This document shows positions 16,769 through 27,345 of a stretch of 64,000 bases of DNA, piece by piece. Position numbers and translations under genes: made by a program. Position 1 is the stretch's first letter. Each line of letters starts with the position of its first letter. Origin of the DNA: an uncultured Clostridia bacterium (GTDB lineage: Bacteria > Bacillota > Clostridia > Monoglobales > Monoglobaceae); NCBI GenBank assembly GCA_934454115.1, contig CAKSFQ010000012.1, forward strand, positions 1-64,000. The letters are read 5' to 3'. Below the pieces are notes generated by a model. That model was not told where the DNA came from, made no database searches, and saw only the letters and a list, made by a program, of their open reading frames with translations.

Positions 16769-18442
16769 TTATTGATGATAGCTGTCTGCGTCTTTTTTTC
16801 GAATCTGAGCGCGTTTAATCTTTCCGCCCAGGGTCTTTGGCAGCTCGTCCACAAATTCAATCACACGGGGATATTTATAGGGCGCTGTAGCATGCTTCAC
16901 ATGGTTTTGAAGCTCAACAATCAGCTCCTTTGATGGATGATAGCCTTTTGCCAGTACAATCGTGGCTTTTACTACCTGGCCGCGGATCGGGTCCGGTGCG
17001 CCGGTGATGGCGCATTCTACCACAGAGGGGTGCTCTATCAGGGCGCTTTCCACCTCAAACGGGCCGATGCGGTAGCCGGAACATTTGATAACATCATCGT
17101 CCCGGCCGACAAACCAATAATAACCGTCCTCGTCCTGCCAGGCAACATCGCCGGTGTTATAATAGGCGCCGCCGAGCGCCTTTTTCGTCAGCTCAGGATT
17201 TTTATTGTAGCCGGTGAAAAGCCCGGGAGGAGGAACATTTTGAATATCGGTGACAACAATTTTACCCTCTTCACCGCTTTCGGTTTTTTTCTCCTCCTGC
17301 GTAATCAGGGAAAGATGATAGAGCGGCGCCGGCTTTCCCGTAGAGCCAATTTTTGGCTCAAACCAAGGAAAATTGGCAAGAAGTACGGTAGATTCCGTCT
17401 GTCCGAACCCCTCGTAAAGACGCAGTCCGGTGCGTTCTTTCCAGCGGTAATACACTTCGGGATTCAGGGGTTCTCCGGCGGTGCAGCAATGCTTGATACA
17501 GGATAAATCGTATTTTGACAGATCCTCCTGTAAAAAGAAACGAAAAATCGTCGGCGGTGCGCAAAATGTCGTAATTTGGTAATCTACCATTTTTTGAAGC
17601 AGCCGGCTCGGGATAAATTTGTCCATATCATAGGAAAAAACCACGGCGCCGCAAAGCCACTGACCGTAAATTTTCCCCCAGGAGAATTTTCCCCAGCCGG
17701 AGTCGGAAACGCTCAGGTGCAGCTTGTTCTCCTGCACCTGCTGCCAGTATTTTGCGGTGACAATGTGACCGAGCGGATACGAGCAGCTGTGCTGCACCAT
17801 CTTGGGAAGTCCGGTAGTGCCGGAGGTAAAAAAGATCATAAAAGGATCGCTTGATTTAGTGCGTGCCGTATCGGGGACAGAAAACGTGTCCGGCATAGGA
17901 GAAACGGCATCCTCAAAATTCAGCCACCCGTCACGGCGCTGATCGACTAAAATTTTAGTCACGGGATGGTTAATCTGCGGGATAGCCGCCTCGGTTTGTT
18001 CTATCACAAAGGGATCGTCAATGCATACCATCGCCTTGATGTCGGCCGCGTTGGCACGGTAGACAATATCCTTTTCGGTCAGCAAAAGGCTGCCGGGGAT
18101 TAAAACGGCGCCGATTTTATGAAGCGCCACGGCGCAAATCCAATATTCCCAGCGGCGGCGCAAAATCATCAGCACGGTGTCTCCCTTTTGAATACCGATC
18201 GACACAAAATAGTTTGCGGCGCGATTTGAAAGAGCAGCGATATCCGAAAAGGAAAAGGTCTTTTCATGATCGTGGTCGTCACACCAGATCAGCGCCGTCT
18301 GATCGGGGCATTTTTCGGCGTAGGCATCCACGACGTCAAAGCCGAAATTAAAATATTCCGGCACATTGATGCGGTAATTTTCAATAAAATCCTCATAAGA
18401 AGAAAATTCCGTTCTCGGTAAATATTGATTCAGTAAATTCAT
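16769..18442 (-). CDS. AMP-forming acyl-CoA synthetase, medium-chain (MACS) type (557 aa)
   Basis: The enzyme activates a carboxylic acid with ATP to an acyl-AMP and then to acyl-CoA. Seen: the ATP-binding loop FFTSGTTGLPKMVQHS, the substrate-region motif YEGFGQTE, YNTGDVAWQDEDGYYWFVGR with DDVIKCSGYRIGPFEVE, and the C-terminal catalytic lysine in KTLGGKIKRAQIR. Length and order are those of acetyl/medium-chain acyl-CoA synthetases. The acid used cannot be told. The XRE-cupin regulator lies 52 bp upstream in the same direction and is likely cotranscribed, so the regulator may sense the ligase's substrate or product. TAAGGAGG precedes the ATG. Confidence 0.9.
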   Translation of the reverse strand: MNLLNQYLPRTEFSSYEDFIENYRINVPEYFNFGFDVVDAYAEKCPDQTALIWCDDHDHEKTFSFSDIAALSNRAANYFVSIGIQKGDTVLMILRRRWEYWICAVALHKIGAVLIPGSLLLTEKDIVYRANAADIKAMVCIDDPFVIEQTEAAIPQINHPVTKILVDQRRDGWLNFEDAVSPMPDTFSVPDTARTKSSDPFMIFFTSGTTGLPKMVQHSCSYPLGHIVTAKYWQQVQENKLHLSVSDSGWGKFSWGKIYGQWLCGAVVFSYDMDKFIPSRLLQKMVDYQITTFCAPPTIFRFFLQEDLSKYDLSCIKHCCTAGEPLNPEVYYRWKERTGLRLYEGFGQTESTVLLANFPWFEPKIGSTGKPAPLYHLSLITQEEKKTESGEEGKIVVTDIQNVPPPGLFTGYNKNPELTKKALGGAYYNTGDVAWQDEDGYYWFVGRDDDVIKCSGYRIGPFEVESALIEHPSVVECAITGAPDPIRGQVVKATIVLAKGYHPSKELIVELQNHVKHATAPYKYPRVIEFVDELPKTLGGKIKRAQIRKKDADSYHQ

Positions 18443-18494
18443 GATAGCGTCCTCCTTAAAAAGGTGTTTCCGTCAAGGTAATTTGCGCCCGTTA

Positions 18495-19061
18495 TTATGA
18501 CTCGGCAATGATGGTTAAAAACTGCGCAGTGCTTTCGCTGCCGCAGCTTTGCCCGTGGGTAAAAGTCGGATCAAAATAGACGCAGTCACCCGGATAGAGG
18601 GGAAACACCTTGCCGTCCCAGTGAAGGTCAACCACGCCCTCCAAAACAAAATTAAATTCCTGACCGCCATGGCGTGCCAGTGTGGGAGGAGGATCGTTTG
18701 GGTCAAGCCTTACCAAAATGGGCTGCATCACCTTACCGCTGAAACGATAGGCCAGATCCTTTAAGTGATAGCCTGGATAACGCTCCATACTTTCTCCCTC
18801 GCCGCTGCGAACAATCTGAATTGTTTTCAGCTTTGCGCTGATGCCGGTCATAATCTCCGACAAATCAACACCGCAGAGATTTGCGATGTTACAAATTTGA
18901 CTGACCGGAATAATGCTGGCGTTATGCTCATAGGCAAGGTAGGTTTCAAGAGGAATATTCAGCTTGGCCGCAAATTCCTCCGGGGTATAGCCGCAGGCGT
19001 CCCGAAGCTCGGCAATCCGTTGGGTAATCTCAACAACCTCTTGATTTTGTTTTTCTTCCAT
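18495..19061 (-). CDS. XRE-family regulator with C-terminal cupin domain (188 aa)
   Basis: Residues about 10-70 form a helix-turn-helix of the XRE type (TQRIAELRDACGYTPEEFA ... YLAYEHNASIIPVSQICNIA). Residues about 110-185 form a cupin_2 beta-barrel with the metal-site pattern HGGQEFNFVLEGVVDLHWDG, PGDCVYFDP and HGQSC. Such proteins are one-component regulators that bind a small ligand in the cupin. It is the first gene of a two-gene unit with the acyl-CoA ligase, an association seen widely in Clostridia. GAGGG precedes the ATG. Confidence 0.88.
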   Translation of the reverse strand: MEEKQNQEVVEITQRIAELRDACGYTPEEFAAKLNIPLETYLAYEHNASIIPVSQICNIANLCGVDLSEIMTGISAKLKTIQIVRSGEGESMERYPGYHLKDLAYRFSGKVMQPILVRLDPNDPPPTLARHGGQEFNFVLEGVVDLHWDGKVFPLYPGDCVYFDPTFTHGQSCGSESTAQFLTIIAES

Positions 19062-19194
19062 ATCTGATTCCCTCTTTTCTTTTTAAAATAATTGTATTTT
19101 ACTGTCACGCTAAAACCGCTGTTTTTTTCAAGATGTTATGATATACTTATTATTATAGCCCAGCGGAATCAGAAATTCAATCCCCATTTTAAGG

Positions 19195-19469
19195 TTAATA
19201 TGATGTTAGTAATCTAAGCCCGCCTAAATCGGCGTAATTTCAGAATATTTTCGTTTTTCGTCTTTGCCGGGATGACGATTGACTCCGTTTTTTCCTTGCG
19301 TAACCAAAAATCCGCTCTCCCCATAATTCTACAACCTGAAAAGGATTCAATTTTGAGCAGATTTTGGTGCGGAAGAGGCAGCAAGGCTCGGCGCGGAGCA
19401 TCGATAACAAGACGAAAGATGCCGAAATTTCTCCTTTTCAGGAGGGTTCAGATTACTCTCTTTCGGCTA
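19195..19469 (-). mobile_element. 276-bp inverted-repeat element, copy 2 (mixed ends)
   Basis: The right half (GATTCAATTTTGAGCAGATT, TTTTGGTGCGGAAGA, CAGCAAGGCTCGGCGCGGAG) matches the copy at 58996, and the right end is the TAGCCGAAAG type. The left end (TTAATATGATGTTAGTAATC) and the next 80 bp (TCTTTGCCGGG) match the TTAACC-type copy at 7289. It lacks the GGTAATCC hairpin. This makes it look like a recombinant of the two sub-families. The remaining part of the 475-bp gap (19062-19194) holds only the upstream region of the XRE-cupin gene. Confidence 0.7.
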
Positions 19470-19473
19470 GGAC

Positions 19474-19502
19474 TTGAAAAGAAGATAATTTCATATTATA
19501 CT
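19474..19502 (+). promoter_or_regulatory. promoter of the GH13 glycosidase gene
   Basis: TTGAAA, a 17-bp spacer and TATACT. The -35 site begins five bases after the end of the repeat element, so the insertion lies directly against the promoter. Confidence 0.65.
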
Positions 19503-19536
19503 AGAGGAGAGAAGGAAAAAGAGAGGCTGAAAAACG

Positions 19537-21486
19537 ATGCAATTATACCATGATTCCCAAAATAAAATATACAGAAATCCGCAGGGCGCCGTACCGACCG
19601 GGGAAAAAGTGACGCTTTCAATTGAAGTAACCGATAAAAAAGCGCCTGTGTCGGTTGTCCTTCGTCTGTTTCAAAAGGATCAGGAACATCGGCTCCCCAT
19701 GAAAAAAGTCCGCAATGGGGACGGGCGTTTTCTCTATCAGGTAGGCTTTGATGTCGGAGTGGAAACCGGTCTTTTGTGGTACGATTTTATCGCAGAGGGC
19801 AGCGATCAGACCCTTTATTATACCAATAGCGCGGATAAACTCGGCGGCGTGGGCGAAACAAAAGAGGCAATCGACAGCAACAGCTACCAGATTACCGTCT
19901 ATGATAAAAATTATCGCGTGCCGAATTGGTTTTGCGATCAGATTATGTATCAGATATTTCCCGATCGGTTTTATGGATACCATGAGGGAGAAATCCAAAA
20001 GAAACGGGAAGAATATATCATTCACGATAATTGGTATGCGCCGATCAGCTTTAACCGTCACCCGTATGAGGACGGGCCGGCCTGCAACGATTTTTACGGC
20101 GGCAATTTAAAAGGCATCGAAAAAAAGCTGCCGTATCTGAAAGAGCTGGGTGTGAGCGTGATTTATTTAAATCCGATTTTTGACGCGTATTCCAATCATA
20201 AATATGATACCGCCGACTATAAAAAAATTGACCCAATGTTCGGCACAGAGCAGGATTTTAAGGATCTTTGCGCCGCAGCCAAAGAACAGGGAATCTCGAT
20301 CATCTTAGACGGCGTATTCAGCCACACCGGCGCGGACAGTATTTATTTTAATAAATACGGCAGCTACGGCGCACAGACGGGCGCGTACCGCGACAGTCAA
20401 TCACCTTACTGCGCATGGTATCAGTTTACCAACTATCCGCAGTACGAAAGCTGGTGGGGCTGCAATAACCTGCCGAACGTCAACGAGATGGAGGACAGCT
20501 ATTTAGATTATATATTAAGGGATTCGGACGCGGTGATTAAAAAGTGGATTCGCTGCGGTGCAAAAGGCTGGAGGCTGGACGTTGCGGATGAACTGCCCGA
20601 CGAATTTATTGAGATTTTGCGCCGGGAAGTCAAAAAAGAAAATGAGGACGCCGTTATTATCGGCGAGGTCTGGGAGGACGCGTCCCATAAGATGGCGTAC
20701 GGAAAGATGCGGCAGTACCTGATGGGGAACGAGTTGGACAGTGTGATGAATTATCCGTTTAAGGATCGGGTATTGGCCTTTTTGATGGGCTGGGAGGACG
20801 CGGCTTTCCTGCATCGGCATATCATGGCACAGATTGAAAATTATCCAAAGCAGACCTTATATGCCCTGATGAATATGCTGGGCACCCACGATACCATGCG
20901 CGTCAAATCTATGCTTGGCGGTATGAGCCGGGACTGCGGCGACAGTCATCTTACATCAAGAGCGGAAGATATGGCGGTCAAACGCCTGAAAATGGCGTTT
21001 ATGATGCAGATGACCTTTTACGGCGTTCCGTGTATTTATTACGGGGATGAGGTCGGTATGCAGGGCGGCAAGGATCCCTTTAACCGCGGCACCTATCCAT
21101 GGAGAGCGGTGGATATTGAGCTTTTGGATTGGGTCAAAAAACTGACGGCAATCAGAAAAAACACGGATTGTTTGCGCCGCGGCCGGTTCGAAACCGTTTT
21201 TGCCGAGGGCGGCGTTTATGGATATCTGCGGTATTTTGAGGGTGAACGCGACGTGTTTGGCAGCCCGGCGGACGGCACGGCGGCGCTGTGCCTTATAAAC
21301 CGTGACGGCACGGAAAAAGAGGTTGCGGTATCGATTTCAAAATTGAAAAACGCGGTCTTTTATGACGCATTTTCGATGGAGAGAAAAATATTGGGCGAGA
21401 CGAAAGAAACGTTTGTGCTCCCTCCATATACGGCGCAGCTGTGGATCAAAGGAAAAAGCGGCGGCAGGAACAATGTGGATCGCTAG
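19537..21486 (+). CDS. GH13 alpha-glycosidase, cyclomaltodextrinase/neopullulanase type (649 aa)
   Basis: The enzyme cleaves alpha-1,4 (perhaps also 1,6) links of maltodextrins or cyclodextrins in the cytoplasm; no signal peptide is seen. An N-terminal beta-sandwich (about 1-125) precedes a catalytic barrel with IILDGVFSHTG, the nucleophile Asp348 in GWRLDVADE, the acid/base Glu377 in IIGEVWED and the third acid Asp452 in GTHDTMR. The N-terminal domain and spacing suit the neopullulanase group. The gene is alone, between a repeat element and a terminator. AGAGGAGAG and AAGAGAGG precede the ATG. Confidence 0.9.
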   Translation: MQLYHDSQNKIYRNPQGAVPTGEKVTLSIEVTDKKAPVSVVLRLFQKDQEHRLPMKKVRNGDGRFLYQVGFDVGVETGLLWYDFIAEGSDQTLYYTNSADKLGGVGETKEAIDSNSYQITVYDKNYRVPNWFCDQIMYQIFPDRFYGYHEGEIQKKREEYIIHDNWYAPISFNRHPYEDGPACNDFYGGNLKGIEKKLPYLKELGVSVIYLNPIFDAYSNHKYDTADYKKIDPMFGTEQDFKDLCAAAKEQGISIILDGVFSHTGADSIYFNKYGSYGAQTGAYRDSQSPYCAWYQFTNYPQYESWWGCNNLPNVNEMEDSYLDYILRDSDAVIKKWIRCGAKGWRLDVADELPDEFIEILRREVKKENEDAVIIGEVWEDASHKMAYGKMRQYLMGNELDSVMNYPFKDRVLAFLMGWEDAAFLHRHIMAQIENYPKQTLYALMNMLGTHDTMRVKSMLGGMSRDCGDSHLTSRAEDMAVKRLKMAFMMQMTFYGVPCIYYGDEVGMQGGKDPFNRGTYPWRAVDIELLDWVKKLTAIRKNTDCLRRGRFETVFAEGGVYGYLRYFEGERDVFGSPADGTAALCLINRDGTEKEVAVSISKLKNAVFYDAFSMERKILGETKETFVLPPYTAQLWIKGKSGGRNNVDR

Positions 21487-21495
21487 AAAAAAGCT

Positions 21496-21519
21496 AAGGC
21501 CTCCCGGTCGGGAGGCCTT
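21496..21519. terminator. intrinsic terminator between GH13 gene and leuB
   Basis: A perfect 10-bp stem AAGGCCTCCC / GGGAGGCCTT with loop GGTC. It lies between convergent genes and ends both; T-rich tails are short. Confidence 0.8.
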
Positions 21520-21524
21520 ATCAA

Positions 21525-22607
21525 TTAGTTCTTTTTCAGGTATGCGGTAATTTTATCGCCCATTTCACGGGTGCCGAGGAGCGTTCCGCCTTCGTCCATA
21601 ATATCCGCTGTGCGGAAACCGTCATTTAAAACGCAGGTAACCGCGTCCTCAATGCACTTTGCCTCGTCCATCAGTCCAAAGCTGTCACGCAGCATCATGG
21701 AACAGGATAAAACGGTCGCAATCGGGTTTGCCTTATTCTGACCGGCAATATCCGGCGCACTGCCGTGAATCGGTTCATACATTCCTCTCGTGCTGCTGCC
21801 GAGCGAGGAGGAGGGGAGCATGCCGATCGACCCGGTCGTCATGCTGGCCTCGTCGGATAAAATATCACCAAACATATTCTCCGTTACAATCACGTCAAAC
21901 TGAGACGGATTGCGCACCAGCTGCATCGCACAGTTGTCAACCAGCATATCCTCATAGGTAACGTCTGGATACTCTTTCGAGAGGGCATGCATGGTCTCTC
22001 GCCATAATCTTGATGTTTCAATCACATTGGCCTTGTCTACGCTGGTGACCTTTTTCCGGCGTTTTTGCGCCATGGTAAAAGCGACACGGCCGATTCTTTC
22101 AATCTCTTTTTTGGAATATTCCAGCTCATCATAAGCGACCTCGCCCATCTCGCCGCCGTCCTTGCGGCCGCGCTTGCCGAAGTAAAGACCGCCGGTCAGC
22201 TCGCGGACAATCACCAAGTCAATGCCGTCCTTGGAGATTTCCGGCTTTAACGGGCAGGCGTCTGCCAGTGCGGCATGCAATTTGGCAGGGCGAATATTGG
22301 CAAACAGCCCCAGTCTGCTCCGCAGGCCGAGCAGCGCTTTCTCCGGCCGTTTGTCGCCGGGGAGCGTGTCCCATTTGGGGCCGCCGACCGCACCTAGGAG
22401 AACGGAATCCGCCTTTAATGCGGTCTGCACGGATTCCTCCGGCAGCGGTACGCCGCACGCGTCAATCGCGCAACCACCGGCCAAAATATCCGTATAGACA
22501 AAGGTATGTCCAAACAGGGCGCCGATTCGGTCTAAAACCTTTTCGGCCTCAGTTACGATTTCCGGGCCGATGCCGTCACCTTTTACTACTGCTAACTCTA
22601 TCTTCAT
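21525..22607 (-). CDS. leuB: 3-isopropylmalate dehydrogenase (360 aa)
   Basis: LeuB oxidises and decarboxylates 3-isopropylmalate with NAD+ to 2-oxoisocaproate, the last specific step to leucine. The start VVKGDGIGPEIVTEAEKVL, the substrate arginines around GLRSRLGLFANIRPAKL, the metal-binding segment VTENMFGDILSDEASM and EPIHGSAPDIAGQNKANP are all there. Length is normal. It is the last gene of the ilv-leu operon, starting 4 bp after leuD; its ribosome site AAAGGAG lies inside the end of leuD, indicating translational coupling. A terminator follows. Confidence 0.96.
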   Translation of the reverse strand: MKIELAVVKGDGIGPEIVTEAEKVLDRIGALFGHTFVYTDILAGGCAIDACGVPLPEESVQTALKADSVLLGAVGGPKWDTLPGDKRPEKALLGLRSRLGLFANIRPAKLHAALADACPLKPEISKDGIDLVIVRELTGGLYFGKRGRKDGGEMGEVAYDELEYSKKEIERIGRVAFTMAQKRRKKVTSVDKANVIETSRLWRETMHALSKEYPDVTYEDMLVDNCAMQLVRNPSQFDVIVTENMFGDILSDEASMTTGSIGMLPSSSLGSSTRGMYEPIHGSAPDIAGQNKANPIATVLSCSMMLRDSFGLMDEAKCIEDAVTCVLNDGFRTADIMDEGGTLLGTREMGDKITAYLKKN

Positions 22608-22611
22608 TCCT

Positions 22612-23097
22612 TTACGCTCCTTTGATGGAATTTAACAATCCGTTTTTCTCAATAATTTCTTTGATAAAAGCAGGAAACGGTTCTGCCTGATAGTGCTCGC
22701 CGCGGGTTAGGTTGTAAATAATACCGCTGTCAAAATCAATCTCCACTTCGTCGCCGTCCTGGATATGCTCCGAAGCCTCACGGCATTCCATAATCGGAAG
22801 CCCGATATTGATGGCGTTGCGGTAAAAAATGCGGGCAAAGGTGGCTGCAATCACACAGGCGATGCCGGATGCCTTGATGGCAATCGGCGCATGCTCTCTT
22901 GACGAGCCGCAGCCAAAGTTATTATGGGCAACCATGATATCTCCTTTTTTTACTTTTTTGGTAAAGTCCGCGTCAATGTCTTCCATACAATGCGCCGCAA
23001 GCTCGGACGGAACCGAGGTGTTTAAATACCGCGCCGGGATAATGACGTCGGTATCCACGTTGTCCATATATTTATGCACGCTGCCTTTTGCTTTCAT
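22612..23097 (-). CDS. leuD: 3-isopropylmalate dehydratase small subunit (161 aa)
   Basis: LeuD is the small subunit of isopropylmalate isomerase and pairs with LeuC. Typical blocks are [34 protein letters not shown] and [15 protein letters not shown]. The ATG at 23097 follows AAGGAGGTTTTACC, and the 161-residue product has the length of the archaeal/clostridial-type small subunit. It lies 16 bp after leuC. Confidence 0.96.
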   Translation of the reverse strand: MKAKGSVHKYMDNVDTDVIIPARYLNTSVPSELAAHCMEDIDADFTKKVKKGDIMVAHNNFGCGSSREHAPIAIKASGIACVIAATFARIFYRNAINIGLPIMECREASEHIQDGDEVEIDFDSGIIYNLTRGEHYQAEPFPAFIKEIIEKNGLLNSIKGA

Positions 23098-23113
23098 GGT
23101 AAAACCTCCTTCG

Positions 23114-24373
23114 TTAAAGTGCGTCCGGGGACGTGATAAAACCGCTGACTGCCGACGCGGCGGCAACGGCCGGGCCGGAGAGGTAAACCTCAGATTCCGG
23201 GTGACCCATTCTGCCGACAAAGTTGCGGTTGGTGGTGGCAATGGCGCGTTCGCCCTTTGCTAAAATACCCATATGACCGCCGAGACAGGGACCGCAGGTC
23301 GGAGTGGATACCACGCAGCCGGCGTCCAAAAAGATGTCAAACAATCCCTCGTGCATGGCCTGCTTATAAATTTTCTGGGTGGCAGGAATGATGATGGCAC
23401 GGACATTTTTGGCAATGTGTCTGCCCTTTAACACCGCAGCGGCGGCGCGCAGATCTTCGATACGGCCGTTGGTACAGGAACCGATCACGCACTGGTCAAT
23501 TTTGACCTCGCCCACCTCGTCGATGGTACGGGTATTCTCCGGCAGATGCGGAAACGCAACCGTCAGCTTGATTTTGCTGAGATCAATGTCATAAACCGCC
23601 GTATATTCCGCGTCATCATCCGCTTTGTAGGCGGTAAAGGGGCGGCTGACCTTATCCTTTATATAGGAAAGCGTCACATCGTCCACCTCAAAAATGCCGT
23701 TTTTGCCGCCGGCCTCAATCGCCATGTTTGCCATGGCAAGCCGGTCGTCCATGGACAGATTTTTCAACCCGTCTCCGCCGAACTCCATCGACTGGTACAG
23801 CGCGCCGTCCACGCCGATCATGCCGATAATGTGTAAAATGACATCCTTGCCGGAAACCCATTTTCCGGGCTTGCCGGTCAGGTTAAAGCGCAGCGCGGCG
23901 GGCACCTTAAACCACGCCTTGCCGGAGGCCATACCGGCCGCCATATCGGTGCTGCCCACACCGGTCGAAAACGCGCCGAGCGCGCCGTACGTACAGGTGT
24001 GCGAGTCGGCGCCGATTACGGCCTCGCCGGGAGCAACCAGCCCTTTTTCCGGCAGGAGGGCATGCTCAATGCCCATGTTACCGACATCATAGAAGTTGGT
24101 GACGGTATGCGCGTCTGCAAATTCGCGGCAAAGCTTGCAGTGCTCTGCTGATTTGATATCCTTATTGGGGGTAAAGTGATCCAATACAATTGAAATTTTG
24201 TCCTTATCAAAAACGTCGGTAAAGCCGTTTGATTCAAATTCTTTAATGGCAACCGGCGTGGTGACGTCATTGCCGAGTACCATATCCAAATCCGCACGGA
24301 TCAATTGTCCGGCTTTGACACTGTCAAGGTCGGCGTGTGCGGCAAGAATTTTTTGCGTCATGGTCATTCCCAC
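23114..24373 (-). CDS. leuC: 3-isopropylmalate dehydratase large subunit (419 aa)
   Basis: LeuC carries the [4Fe-4S] cluster of isopropylmalate isomerase, which interconverts 2- and 3-isopropylmalate. The cluster cysteines are in [14 protein letters not shown] and [10 protein letters not shown]; other blocks are [18 protein letters not shown] and [21 protein letters not shown]. At 419 residues it is the shorter, HacA-like form typical of Clostridia. I chose GTG at 24373 because AAAGGAGG stands seven bases before; ATG at 24367 is the alternative. Confidence 0.96.
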   Translation of the reverse strand: MGMTMTQKILAAHADLDSVKAGQLIRADLDMVLGNDVTTPVAIKEFESNGFTDVFDKDKISIVLDHFTPNKDIKSAEHCKLCREFADAHTVTNFYDVGNMGIEHALLPEKGLVAPGEAVIGADSHTCTYGALGAFSTGVGSTDMAAGMASGKAWFKVPAALRFNLTGKPGKWVSGKDVILHIIGMIGVDGALYQSMEFGGDGLKNLSMDDRLAMANMAIEAGGKNGIFEVDDVTLSYIKDKVSRPFTAYKADDDAEYTAVYDIDLSKIKLTVAFPHLPENTRTIDEVGEVKIDQCVIGSCTNGRIEDLRAAAAVLKGRHIAKNVRAIIIPATQKIYKQAMHEGLFDIFLDAGCVVSTPTCGPCLGGHMGILAKGERAIATTNRNFVGRMGHPESEVYLSGPAVAAASAVSGFITSPDAL

Positions 24374-24407
24374 GGTAAATGCCTCCTTTATCGGGCAAAG
24401 CCCGGTT

Positions 24408-26069
24408 TTATGCTTTTAAAATTGCGCCGGTGGACGCCGAAGTCACCAGCCTTGCGTATTTTCTCAAAACGCCGTCCTTGATCGGCGGCTCCTTCGGAAC
24501 AAAGTTTTCGCGGCGCTTTGTAAGCTCCTCATCTGATACCTGCATCGAGATTGTTCCGGCCGGAATATCGATCGAGATGATGTCGCCGTCCTGTACCAGG
24601 CCGATGTTGCCGCCCTCGGCAGCCTCCGGCGATACATGGCCGATTGCCGCGCCGCGGGTTGCACCGCTGAAACGGCCGTCCGTAATCAGTGCAACGTCCT
24701 TATCCAGTCCCATGCCGCAGATGGCAGAGGTCGGCGAGAGCATCTCACGCATACCGGGGCCGCCCTTCGGACCCTCGTAGCGGATAACCACAACATCGCC
24801 TTTTACGATTTTTCCGGCGTAGATGGCGGAAATCGCCTCTTCTTCACTGTCAAAAACCTTGGCCGGGCCTTCGTGAACCAGCATTTCTTCTGCCACAGCG
24901 CTGCGCTTTACCACCGATACATCGGGTGCAAGGTTTCCCTTTAATACCGCAATACCGCCGGTCTTGGAATAGGGGTTGTCAATCGGACGAATGACATCAT
25001 AGTCAAGCACCGGGTGTCCGGCAATGTTTTCACCCTGGGTTTTCCCGGTGACCGTCAGGGTGTCCTCGCGAAGGAGGTTCTTTTTGCTAAGCTCGTTCAT
25101 CAACGCAGTTACGCCGCCGGCTGCATATAAATCCTGAACATGGTGCGCGCCGGCCGGCGCTAAGTGACAGAGGTTCGGGGTGTCGGCGCTGATCTGATTG
25201 GCGTAGTCCAGGGTAAATTCCACGTTTGCCTCGTGGGCAATGGCCGGAAGATGCAGCATCGAGTTGGTGGAGCAGCCCAGCGCCATATCCACGCGCAGCG
25301 CGTTATAGATGGCGTCGGGGGACATAATATCCCTCGGACGGATATCCTTTTTCAAAAGCTCCATAATCTGCATGCCGGCTTTTTTCGCCAGGCGGATTCG
25401 CTCCGCGTAGACGGCCGGAATGGTGCCGTTGCCCGGCAGCGCCATACCCAGAACCTCGGACAGACAGTTCATCGAGTTTGCGGTAAACATGCCGGAGCAG
25501 GAGCCGCAGGTCGGACAAGCCGCCTCTTCCAGATCGGAAAGTTCTGCATCGTTAATCTTTCCGGCCTGGTAAGCGCCAACCGCCTCCATGCCGGTATTAA
25601 AGTCGCGGTAGCAGCCCTTAAACTTCATCGAGAGCATCGGACCGCCGCTGACTAAGATCGCAGGAATGTTCAGGCGTGCCGCTGCCATCAGCATACCGGG
25701 CACGACCTTGTCGCAGTTCGGTATCAGAACTAAGGCGTCAAACTGATGCGCCTTTGCCATAATTTCGACCGAGTCGGCGATGATCTCACGGGAAACCAGA
25801 GAATATTTCATACCCTCGTGTCCCATGGCGATGCCGTCACAGACGGCAATGGCCGGTACTTCAATCGGCGTACCGCCGGCAATGCGGATGCCGTCCTTGA
25901 CCGCTCTTGCGATGTTGTCTAAGTGAATATGGCCGGGGACAATCTCATTCTGCGAGTTTACCACGCCGATCATCGGCCGTTTGATTTCTTCATCCGTCAG
26001 CCCCAGCGCCTTCATCAGAGAGCGGTGGGGGGTGCGGTTCGCACCGGATTTTATTTGGTCACTGTTCAT
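24408..26069 (-). CDS. ilvD: dihydroxy-acid dehydratase (553 aa)
   Basis: IlvD dehydrates 2,3-dihydroxy acids to the 2-oxo acids that lead to valine, isoleucine and leucine. Cluster-binding cysteines are in the segment [13 protein letters not shown] and in [17 protein letters not shown]; the C-terminal [13 protein letters not shown] block is also present. The ATG at 26069 follows TAGGAGG, giving the usual length; a frame 20 codons longer has no site. A terminator hairpin separates it from ilvC, so part of the ilvB transcripts may stop before it. leuC follows 34 bp downstream. Confidence 0.96.
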   Translation of the reverse strand: MNSDQIKSGANRTPHRSLMKALGLTDEEIKRPMIGVVNSQNEIVPGHIHLDNIARAVKDGIRIAGGTPIEVPAIAVCDGIAMGHEGMKYSLVSREIIADSVEIMAKAHQFDALVLIPNCDKVVPGMLMAAARLNIPAILVSGGPMLSMKFKGCYRDFNTGMEAVGAYQAGKINDAELSDLEEAACPTCGSCSGMFTANSMNCLSEVLGMALPGNGTIPAVYAERIRLAKKAGMQIMELLKKDIRPRDIMSPDAIYNALRVDMALGCSTNSMLHLPAIAHEANVEFTLDYANQISADTPNLCHLAPAGAHHVQDLYAAGGVTALMNELSKKNLLREDTLTVTGKTQGENIAGHPVLDYDVIRPIDNPYSKTGGIAVLKGNLAPDVSVVKRSAVAEEMLVHEGPAKVFDSEEEAISAIYAGKIVKGDVVVIRYEGPKGGPGMREMLSPTSAICGMGLDKDVALITDGRFSGATRGAAIGHVSPEAAEGGNIGLVQDGDIISIDIPAGTISMQVSDEELTKRRENFVPKEPPIKDGVLRKYARLVTSASTGAILKA

Positions 26070-26164
26070 GCTGTACCTCCTAAAAAGTAATTTGCGCCGG
26101 ACAATGCCACACCGCGGAGAGAGACCCAAGCGCCGCCGCTGACGGACGGAGTCATCGGATTTTT

Positions 26165-26202
26165 GGTAAAAAAACGGGCGGAGACAATCGCTCCGCCCGT
26201 TT
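26165..26202 (-). terminator. intrinsic terminator between ilvC and ilvD
   Basis: A perfect 12-bp stem (AAACGGGCGGAG / CTCCGCCCGTTT) with a 7-base loop is followed on the minus strand by TTTTTTT. It lies inside the ilv-leu operon, so it is a read-through terminator, an attenuator, or the end of an ilvBNC unit. No T-box motif is seen beside it, and no second promoter is obvious. Confidence 0.85.
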
Positions 26203-26268
26203 CCCGCTATTTCTCACATCACCGGGTTGGCATTCAAACCCTGGGCGCAGTCAAAATGTGGATATTGC

Positions 26269-27345
<1,077 letters not shown>

